Part shown: positions 57,940 to 64,000 of the stretch, one piece after another
Layout of the letters: the number at the start of each line of letters is the position of its first letter
Numbering within the stretch: the stretch's first letter is position 1
Source: Astrobacterium formosum
GTDB taxonomy: Bacteria > Pseudomonadota > Alphaproteobacteria > Rhizobiales > Xanthobacteraceae
DNA: 64,000 nucleotides
Reading direction: 5' to 3'
Assembly (NCBI GenBank): GCA_030848545.1
Contig: JAVDCA010000026.1
Span: 49,192 to 113,191 of the forward strand
Translations under genes and position numbers: made by a program
The notes under the pieces: generated by a model
Told to the model about the DNA's origin: nothing
The model's database searches: none
The model's input: the letters and a program-made list of their open reading frames with translations, nothing else

Positions 57940-59178
57940 ATGACCGAAAGACTGACGATTGCGCGCATGGGTCATCGCGGCGACGGCATTGCCGACACGC
58001 CGGACGGCCCCTTGTATGTGTCCTGCACGCTGCCGGGCGAGAGCGTGGATGTGGAGCCATGGCCTGGCCATACCGACCGCCGCCATCTCTTGCGGGTCGA
58101 GACGCCGAGCCAGGAGCGCATCGCGCCCATCTGTCCCCATTTCGGTATCTGCGGCGGCTGCGCCCTCCAGCACTGGGAGACGGAGCGCTACCTCGACTGG
58201 AAGCGCGACCTGGTGGTGACCGCACTCCGCGATGCCGGCATCACGGCGAGCGTCGAGGCGGTGGTGGACGCCCATGGGGACGGGCGCCGCCGCGCCACCT
58301 TCCATGCCCGGCGCGGCGCCCACGCGGTCCTCGACGTCGGCTTCGCGGCCAGGAACGCCCACCACATCATCGCCATCGACCGCTGCCCGATCCTGGCGCC
58401 TCAGCTCGACGGCGCCATCGAGGCTGCCTGGGCGATCGCCGAAGCCCTGCAGGGGCACGGCAAGCCGCTCGACATCCAGGTGATCGCAACCGAGGCCGGC
58501 CTCGACATCGACGTGCGCGGATCCGGCGCCCTCAAGCCGCAGCAATCCATGGCGCTCGCGAGTCTCGCCGAACGTCACCGGCTGGCACGCCTGACCCGGC
58601 ACGGCGAGCTGATCGCGCGGCATGCACCCCCGACGGTCAAGATGGGTCGGGCCGTGGTGACGCTGCCGGCCGGCGCCTTCCTGCAGGCGACCCAGGAAGG
58701 CGAGATGGCCCTCGCCCGCCTGGTCGATGCCCATGTGGGCGGCGCCAAGCACGTCGCCGACCTGTTCTGCGGCGTCGGTCCGTTCGCGCTCCGCCTCGCC
58801 GAGCGCGCCCGCGTCGCCGCCTTCGACAGCGATGCCGACGCGGTCGCGGCACTACGCCAGGCCGCCGCCGCGACCTCCGGCCTCAAACCGGTCGCTGCAG
58901 AAGCACGCGACCTGTTCCGCCGCCCGCTCGTGGCTTCAGAACTCTCGCGCTTCGACGCCGTCGTGTTCGATCCGCCCCGCCAGGGCGCGCAGGCGCAGGT
59001 GCGCGAGCTCGCCGCCGCCAAGGTACCGCTCGTCGTCGCCGTGTCGTGCAATCCGGCGACGTTCGCGCGCGATGCCCGCCTGCTCATGGACGGCGGCTAC
59101 CGGCTCGAAACCGTCACGCCCGTCGATCAGTTCCGCTATTCGGCGCATGTGGAGTTGGTGGCGCGGTTTCGCAGATGA
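57940..59178 (+). CDS. RlmD/TrmA-type class I SAM-dependent RNA methyltransferase
   Basis: This family makes 5-methyluridine in 23S rRNA or tRNA. The 412-residue protein has a short TRAM-like N-terminus, a [4Fe-4S] site [15 protein letters not shown] (about 66-80), the SAM-binding motif [15 protein letters not shown] (about 270) and the catalytic segments FDPPRQG and [11 protein letters not shown] with the nucleophilic Cys. The target nucleotide cannot be told by eye. Start ATG 57940 is in GC-rich context without a strong ribosome site. Confidence 0.9.
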   Translation: MTERLTIARMGHRGDGIADTPDGPLYVSCTLPGESVDVEPWPGHTDRRHLLRVETPSQERIAPICPHFGICGGCALQHWETERYLDWKRDLVVTALRDAGITASVEAVVDAHGDGRRRATFHARRGAHAVLDVGFAARNAHHIIAIDRCPILAPQLDGAIEAAWAIAEALQGHGKPLDIQVIATEAGLDIDVRGSGALKPQQSMALASLAERHRLARLTRHGELIARHAPPTVKMGRAVVTLPAGAFLQATQEGEMALARLVDAHVGGAKHVADLFCGVGPFALRLAERARVAAFDSDADAVAALRQAAAATSGLKPVAAEARDLFRRPLVASELSRFDAVVFDPPRQGAQAQVRELAAAKVPLVVAVSCNPATFARDARLLMDGGYRLETVTPVDQFRYSAHVELVARFRR

Positions 59179-59214
59179 TGATTCCGGGGTGCGTACTTGA
59201 TCACGCTCTCCCGG

Positions 59215-59324
59215 CCTCATCCTGAGGAGCGCTCGTCTTCGAGCGCGTCTCGAAGGATGTGGCCGCTGCGGGGCCGCCCCCGCCCTTCGAGACGGGCGCA
59301 AAGAGCGCCCTCCTCAGGACGAGG
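59215..59324. repeat. Dispersed palindromic repeat (CCTCATCCTGAGGAGCGC type)
   Basis: Left arm CCTCATCCTGAGGAGCGC and right arm GCGCCCTCCTCAGGACGAGG face each other around inner arms TCTCGAAGG/CCTTCGAGA. It sits between the convergent methyltransferase and DUF1194 genes. This is a well-known repeat type in Hyphomicrobiales intergenic regions. Confidence 0.8.
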
Positions 59325-59380
59325 GCGGGTCGAGGATGTCGTCCGCGCAAAGACGACCAAGGACGTTGGACGAACGATAC

Positions 59381-60253
59381 TCAATTGAAATCGTCGTGTC
59401 CGCGTCCGCCCCAGCGTTGCTGCCACATGCGCTCGCCGATGGTGCAGGAGATGCGCGGCTGTTGCGCCGACGCGGGCACGACACGGGCTTGCGGCGTGCG
59501 TCCGGCGATCTCCAAAACCAGCTTGGTGCGGATTGCCTCCTTGAGTTTCTCGCGCTCCCGGATCGGCACCACGAAGGCGCCGGGACCGCCGATGACGCAG
59601 TCCTCGTAATAGATGTCGAGATCCTCGATATCGACCGAGTTGAACGCCGGCCGCTTGAGCATGATCGGCAGGCCGTTGATGGTGATCCCCTTGGCGACAA
59701 CCGCGTCGCGGGCAATGTCGACGAGCTGGCCCTGGTTGTTGGTGCCGTCGCCGGAGATGTCGATCACCCGGCGGATGCCACGAAAGCCGCTGCGGTCGAA
59801 CAGGCCGGCCGAATACAGGATGGCGCCCGAGATCGACGTGCGGGCGGCACGGCGCAGATACTGGCGGCCGATCTCGTCGGCAACCGCCTGCGCGCTGGCC
59901 GCACCATCGACGAGATGCCACGGCACGATCACGCGCTGGTCCGACGCGCCCGCCCATTCCACATAGGTGACGGCGATGCGGCCGTGCATGCCCTGCTTGA
60001 GGGCGTTGAGGAAGTCCGGCGACACCAGGGCCTCGCGATAGCCGTCGCGCTGCAGCACCTGCTCTTCGGGATCCATGGAGTAGGAGACGTCGACCGCCAG
60101 CACCAGCTCGACGTCCACATTGCTCTGGGTCTTGCCGGCCGGCATGTCGGCGAGCCGCACTCCGGGCGGGGCGGCGTCGCCCGCCGGCACGCCGACGATC
60201 AGCACCAGCGCCAGCACCCCGGCCACCCACGCACCGACCGACCTGCCGAACAT
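59381..60253 (-). CDS. DUF1194 von Willebrand A-like exported protein
   Basis: The 290-residue protein has a signal peptide (cleavage near GDAA, residue 28) and a vWA-like domain: the MIDAS start DVSYSMDPEEQ (about 55-65), Thr in TSISGAI and Asp in VIDISGDGTNNQ. DUF1194 is an alphaproteobacterial family of unknown function. The C-terminal part contains Cys residues and ends in WGGRGHDDFN. It is monocistronic. Confidence 0.85.
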   Translation of the reverse strand: MFGRSVGAWVAGVLALVLIVGVPAGDAAPPGVRLADMPAGKTQSNVDVELVLAVDVSYSMDPEEQVLQRDGYREALVSPDFLNALKQGMHGRIAVTYVEWAGASDQRVIVPWHLVDGAASAQAVADEIGRQYLRRAARTSISGAILYSAGLFDRSGFRGIRRVIDISGDGTNNQGQLVDIARDAVVAKGITINGLPIMLKRPAFNSVDIEDLDIYYEDCVIGGPGAFVVPIREREKLKEAIRTKLVLEIAGRTPQARVVPASAQQPRISCTIGERMWQQRWGGRGHDDFN

Positions 60254-60396
60254 CTTTCAGCCTCCGTCGCCACCGGAATGGTGGCATGACGGGGCGTGCA
60301 AGGAAAAGGCCAGCGGCGCCCGTGACGCGCCCGCACGGCCTTGAGCCGGTCACGATTGCGTCAGCTTTCGATGGGGCTGCGCGGGGTCAGCGCGCG

Positions 60397-60440
60397 ACTG
60401 ATCGGTTCCACTACCTGCCTCGGACGCGGAACCGGTCAGT
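60397..60440. other. Long hairpin downstream of ribB
   Basis: Arms ACTGATCGGTTCC and GGAACCGGTCAGT pair at 12 of 13 positions (with a G-U possible) around an 18-base loop, 12 bases past the ribB stop. No T-run; it may protect or end the ribB message. Confidence 0.5.
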
Positions 60441-60451
60441 CTGATGCCGCG

Positions 60452-61549
60452 TCAGCGCTCGATGGGTTCGCTCGACACGATCTCGATGCCGAATCCGGCC
60501 AGGCCGACATAGTGGTGCTCGACCGAGGTCAGGAGGCGGATCGACGAGATGCCGAGGTCTTTCAGGATCTGGGCGCCCAGCCCGATTTCCCGCCACTGGC
60601 GCTTTCGTTCCGCCTCGGTGACCGAGTCGCCGTTGTGCGGGATCGCCGACACCGGCACGCCGACCGAGCCGTCGCGCAGGAATACCATCACGCCGCGGCC
60701 TTCCTGCTTGAAGCGCTGCAGCACGGCGGGGATGGACTTCGACGGCCCGAGCACGTCGCGGATGAGATTGACCCGGTGCAGCCGCGTCGGCACGTTGCGG
60801 CCGTCGCCGATGCGCCCGTGCACCACCGCCATGTGGTGGACCTCGTCGAAGGGCGTGATGTAGGCATAGCCCTTGAGCGGTCCGATCTCGGTATTGACCG
60901 TGAACTCCTCGATTCGCTCGACCAGCTTCTCGCGCGAGCGCCGGTAGGCGATCAGGTCGGCGATGGAGAGGCGCACGAGGCCGTGCTTCTCGGCGAAGGC
61001 GGCGACCTGCGGCCCGCGCATCACGGTGCCGTCATCGTTCATGAGCTCGGAGAGGACGCCGACCAGCGGCAATCCGGCGAGCCGGCACATATCGATGCAG
61101 GCTTCCGTGTGGCCGGAGCGCATCAAGACGCCGCCCTCCTTGGCGAGCAGCGGAAACACGTGGCCGGGGCGCACGAAGTCGCTTGCGCCGCTGTTGGGGT
61201 TGGCGAGCGCCCGCACGGTGTTGTTGCGCTCCTCGGCGGAGATGCCGGTGGTGAGCCCGTGCTTGCCGTCGACCGACACCGTGAAGGCGGTGCCGAGCGG
61301 AGCGTCGTTGGCCGCCACCATGGGGTCGAGATGCAGCCGCTTGGCCTCGCCGCCCGACAAGGGCGCGCACACGATCCCGGAAGTGTTGCGGATGATGAAC
61401 GCCATTTTCTCGGGCGTGCACAGGGAGGCCGCAACGAACAGGTCACCCTCGTTCTCGCGATCGTCGTCGTCGGTGACGACCACGATCTCGCCGCGGGCAA
61501 AGGCGGCGACTGCCGCCTCGATGGTCTCGAATTCTTCGGATGGGGTCAT
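60452..61549 (-). CDS. ribB: 3,4-dihydroxy-2-butanone 4-phosphate synthase RibB with inactive RibA-like half
   Basis: RibB turns ribulose 5-phosphate into the four-carbon unit of riboflavin. The 365-residue product has an intact RibB domain (about 1-205) with DDDDRENEGDL at 27-37 and GHTEACIDMCRLAG. The C-terminal part has the position of GTP cyclohydrolase II but lacks its zinc site (C-x2-GD...C-D-C-G), and so should not be active; this split is usual in rhizobia, where a separate RibA exists. Start ATG 61547-61549. It follows aroC after 38 bases; no FMN riboswitch can be fitted in that gap. Confidence 0.9.
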   Translation of the reverse strand: MTPSEEFETIEAAVAAFARGEIVVVTDDDDRENEGDLFVAASLCTPEKMAFIIRNTSGIVCAPLSGGEAKRLHLDPMVAANDAPLGTAFTVSVDGKHGLTTGISAEERNNTVRALANPNSGASDFVRPGHVFPLLAKEGGVLMRSGHTEACIDMCRLAGLPLVGVLSELMNDDGTVMRGPQVAAFAEKHGLVRLSIADLIAYRRSREKLVERIEEFTVNTEIGPLKGYAYITPFDEVHHMAVVHGRIGDGRNVPTRLHRVNLIRDVLGPSKSIPAVLQRFKQEGRGVMVFLRDGSVGVPVSAIPHNGDSVTEAERKRQWREIGLGAQILKDLGISSIRLLTSVEHHYVGLAGFGIEIVSSEPIER

Positions 61550-61587
61550 CCGTGAGTACTCTCTGATCTGGATGCGAACGGACGGCG

Positions 61588-62709
61588 CTAGGCGCCCGGC
61601 TTCGCGAACGGCCACGATACGCTGTCTCCGACCTGGCCGCGGTGACGGAGATAATGATCGGCGACGACGCATGCCACCATGGCCTCGCCGATCGGAACGG
61701 CGCGGATACCGACGCACGGATCGTGACGGCCCTTGGTCATCACTTCGGCCTCTTCGCCGTAGCGGGTCACGGTCCGGCGGGAGCTGAGGATCGACGAGGT
61801 CGGCTTGACGGCGAAGCGGGCGACGACTTCCTGGCCGGTCGAGATGCCGCCCAGGATGCCGCCGGCGTGATTGGCGAGGAAGCGCGGCCGGCCGTCATTG
61901 CCGATGCGCATCTCGTCGGAATTGTCCTCGCCGGTGAGGGACGCGGCTTCGAAGCCGGCGCCGATCTCCACTCCCTTGACGGCGTTGATGCTCATCAGCG
62001 CCGCGGCGAGATCGGCATCGAGCTTGCCGTAGACCGGCGCGCCGAGCCCGGCCGGCACGCCTTCGGCGACCACTTCGATCACCGCCCCGACCGAGGAGCC
62101 GGATTTGCGCACGCCGTCGAGATAATCCGCGAAGGTCGCGGCCGCCTGGGCGTCGGGGCAGAAGAACGGGTTCTCGTCCACCTGCGCCCAGTCCCAGCGG
62201 GCACGGTCGATCCGGTGCGGCCCCATCTGCACGAGGGCGCCGCGCACGCGCATACCCGGCACGACCTTGCGGGCGATGGCGCCGGCCGCGACCCGCATGG
62301 CGGTCTCGCGCGCCGACTGGCGGCCGCCGCCGCGGTAGTCGCGCAGGCCGTATTTGGCGTCGTAGGTGTAGTCGGCATGGCCGGGCCGGTATTTGTCGCG
62401 GATGTCCGAATAGTCCTTGGAGCGCTGGTCGACGTTCTCGATCAGGAGCCCGATGGGCGTACCGGTGGTCACCTGGGTGCCATGACCGTCGTCGAACACG
62501 CCCGAGAGGATGCGCACCGTATCGGGCTCCTGGCGCTGGGTCGTGTAGCGCGACTGCCCGGGCCGGCGCTTATCCAGATAGGGCTGGATATCGGCCTCGG
62601 AGAGGGGAATACGCGGCGGGCAGCCATCCACCACGCAGCCGAGCGCCACCCCGTGGCTCTCGCCGAAGGTGGTGACGCGGAACAGGTGGCCGAAGGTATT
62701 GTGGGACAT
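61588..62709 (-). CDS. aroC: Chorismate synthase AroC
   Basis: AroC makes chorismate from EPSP with reduced FMN, the last shared step to aromatic amino acids. The 373-residue product has the signatures [17 protein letters not shown] at about 17-33, RPGHADYTY near 107, and the C-terminal [15 protein letters not shown] with [13 protein letters not shown]. It probably forms an operon with ribB. Start ATG 62707-62709. Confidence 0.97.
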   Translation of the reverse strand: MSHNTFGHLFRVTTFGESHGVALGCVVDGCPPRIPLSEADIQPYLDKRRPGQSRYTTQRQEPDTVRILSGVFDDGHGTQVTTGTPIGLLIENVDQRSKDYSDIRDKYRPGHADYTYDAKYGLRDYRGGGRQSARETAMRVAAGAIARKVVPGMRVRGALVQMGPHRIDRARWDWAQVDENPFFCPDAQAAATFADYLDGVRKSGSSVGAVIEVVAEGVPAGLGAPVYGKLDADLAAALMSINAVKGVEIGAGFEAASLTGEDNSDEMRIGNDGRPRFLANHAGGILGGISTGQEVVARFAVKPTSSILSSRRTVTRYGEEAEVMTKGRHDPCVGIRAVPIGEAMVACVVADHYLRHRGQVGDSVSWPFAKPGA

Positions 62710-62934
62710 GGGTCAAGTTTCGCTGCGGCCTGCCGGGGCGGGTCGCGATCGGGGGCCGCCCCCGTCCGGATTTGGCAAGGCCGCCCGTGTGGTAGCCCGC
62801 TCACCGGGCGCGGTCAAATGCGCGGAGAATTTCCGACATCTGCCACGAACGGCGCGTGCTCTTTCTTCCCAGCGGGGCGAGGCAGGGGGCAATGGGGCAC
62901 GGGCCTCTCGAAGGCGCACCGGGCGCGCCGCCGT

Positions 62935-63843
62935 TCACCCGAACGACCCAAGAATATCCGCCTTCGTCAAGGTCGTGCGCAGGGCCTCGTCGGAGACGTG
63001 CGTATAAATCTCCGTCGTCGCGATGCTGGAATGTCCGAGCAGGCGCTGGACGAAGCGGATATCGACGCCGGTCTCGATCAGGAGCGTCGCCGCCGTGTGT
63101 CTGAGCATGTGCGGCGTGACGCGCCGCGACAGCCCGACCTCGACCGCATAGCGGCGCAACCGCGAGCGGATCGACTGCGGTTTGAGTGGCGCGCCATGGC
63201 GATTGACGAACAGGGCGGGGCTGGCCGCCGCCCCGCCACGGCGCGCCTGCACCAGAGACTTCAGTTCCGTGCGCAGGTCGTGATCGACCACATAGGCGAC
63301 CCGGTCACGGGCCCCCTTGCCCTGGATGCGCAGCGACGAGCCGTCCACCGCCACGTCTTCCAGGCGCAGTTTACAGAGTTCGCCGACTCGCAGCCCGGTC
63401 GCGATCATCAGCCGGACCGCCGTTGCGAGATTCGCGTCCAGGCTGCCATGCCGGCGCCGGCCACGCCCCGGCAATGAGGACAACAGCGACGAAGTCTCCG
63501 GTCGCGACAGCGTCCGCGGCAACCGCTTGCGGCGCGGCAGCCGCAGCCGCCATTTCGAGAACGGGTCCGAGCCATGGCCAAGCTCGCCCTGCCGCCGGAA
63601 GAACGCCCGCAGGCAGGCGAACCGTCGCCGTACCGTCGCGACCGTGAGCCGACGGGTGCCGGTGAGGTGCTCCAGATAGGCCTTGAGAACGTCCTCATGG
63701 ACGTCCTCGACCTTCACCCGCGGCGGCAGGAAGCGGCGGAAGTCGGCGAGATCGGCCGTGTAGGCGAGGATCGTGTGTTCGGAGAGCTGGCGTTCGACTG
63801 CACAGAAGTGAAGAAATTCCTCGACCGCCGACCCGAACCGCAT
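62935..63843 (-). CDS. Tyrosine recombinase / integrase (Xer-like)
   Basis: The 302-residue protein has the SAM-like N-terminal domain (about 1-90) and the catalytic domain (about 110-295) with Arg in ATGLRVGEL, HMLRHTAATLL (His-x2-Arg), GHSSIATTEIYTHV with the catalytic Tyr. It could be a chromosomal Xer protein or the integrase of an island. No tRNA gene or clear attachment site is seen to its right within the 157 remaining bases. Confidence 0.85.
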   Translation of the reverse strand: MRFGSAVEEFLHFCAVERQLSEHTILAYTADLADFRRFLPPRVKVEDVHEDVLKAYLEHLTGTRRLTVATVRRRFACLRAFFRRQGELGHGSDPFSKWRLRLPRRKRLPRTLSRPETSSLLSSLPGRGRRRHGSLDANLATAVRLMIATGLRVGELCKLRLEDVAVDGSSLRIQGKGARDRVAYVVDHDLRTELKSLVQARRGGAAASPALFVNRHGAPLKPQSIRSRLRRYAVEVGLSRRVTPHMLRHTAATLLIETGVDIRFVQRLLGHSSIATTEIYTHVSDEALRTTLTKADILGSFG

Positions 63844-64000
63844 GACGCATACCCCGCATTTCCGCTGCGGAATGTGCGCCGGGGAGGCCGGGTGGGCCAG
63901 GAATGGATGGAGTCAGGATTAATTGGTGAAATACTACCTGCGCGTGTATCGCGCGGCACATCCACTCAGATGGCTTGCACCTGCGAAGCCGAGTGCGACC
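63844..64000. other. Right edge, upstream of the recombinase
   Basis: The remaining 157 bases contain no gene. ATTTCCGC/GCGGAAT at about 63856-63872 is an imperfect dyad near the recombinase start and may be part of its promoter. Confidence 0.4.

Noticed and set aside
55991..58225. 744-codon minus-strand open frame opposite the MFS/MATE genes
   Set aside because: Arg-rich low-complexity translation; both plus-strand genes are clear transporter families.
60320..61587. FMN riboswitch upstream of ribB
   Set aside because: Only 38 bases separate aroC and ribB, too short for the element, and no conserved FMN-box sequences are seen.

Overview
This 64 kb window is a high-GC chromosomal segment of an alphaproteobacterium, most probably order Hyphomicrobiales (Rhizobiales). 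The pointers are a complete tol-pal locus followed by tilS and ftsH; the alphaproteobacterial families DUF1192, RcdA/DUF1465, DUF2852, DUF1217 and DUF1194; a D-tartrate dehydratase very like the Bradyrhizobium enzyme; a RibB with a decayed GTP-cyclohydrolase II half; and dispersed palindromic repeats of the kind common in that order. No rRNA, tRNA, CRISPR array or insertion sequence was recognised.

Layout. 1-4.6 kb (minus): glycolate oxidase glcD-glcE-glcF, with thiM (thiazole kinase) between glcE and glcF; glcF runs off the left edge. 4.7-18 kb: a cytochrome c without the usual Met ligand, a universal stress protein, a YbdK-type ligase, a TetR regulator, a ThDP enzyme, an APH/AAA kinase fusion, an MFS exporter, a DUF2231/sorbosone-dehydrogenase pair, azlCD and a DUF4424 protein. 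18-35.3 kb: the cell-envelope locus ybgC, tolQ, tolR, tolA, tolB, pal, cpoB, tilS, ftsH, all on the minus strand but interrupted twice. Between ybgC and tolQ lie a TetR regulator and a DUF2852 gene that share an operator-like palindrome. Between tolB and pal lies a 6 kb plus-strand module.

That module (about 23.9-29.4 kb) is the most interesting part of the window. It holds a sigma-54 activator with a Cys-rich sensory domain, an uncharacterised multi-spanning transporter, a protein of the L-2-amino-thiazoline-4-carboxylate (ATC) hydrolase family, and an iron-sulfur L-cysteine desulfidase of the CyuA/CdsB type. A good -24/-12 promoter and a perfect 15-bp dyad about 90 bp upstream of it precede the transporter gene. 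I read this as an inducible route for taking up a cysteine-related or thiazoline compound, opening or hydrolysing it, and breaking the product down to pyruvate, ammonia and sulfide.

35.4-48.5 kb: two membrane-bound c-di-GMP phosphodiesterase candidates flank a tartrate dehydratase and a TMEM175-like channel. Then come a DUF1217 protein with four internal repeats, a quinone oxidoreductase, DUF1192, rcdA and rpmE. Between DUF1192 and rcdA there is a probable small RNA of about 100 nt with three hairpins, CUCCU-type unpaired segments, an intrinsic terminator and a CtrA box just upstream.

48.7-64 kb: an MsbA-type ABC exporter; a second accessory module made of a Tat-exported molybdopterin oxidoreductase, a four-cluster Fe-S protein, a CRP/FNR regulator resembling CprK and an MFS transporter, with no membrane-anchor subunit; then a MATE exporter, an RlmD/TrmA-type RNA methyltransferase, a DUF1194 protein, ribB, aroC and a tyrosine recombinase. 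The two accessory modules suggest an organism that meets low-oxygen conditions. All statements rest on reading the sequence and on knowledge of the families; no database search was run.
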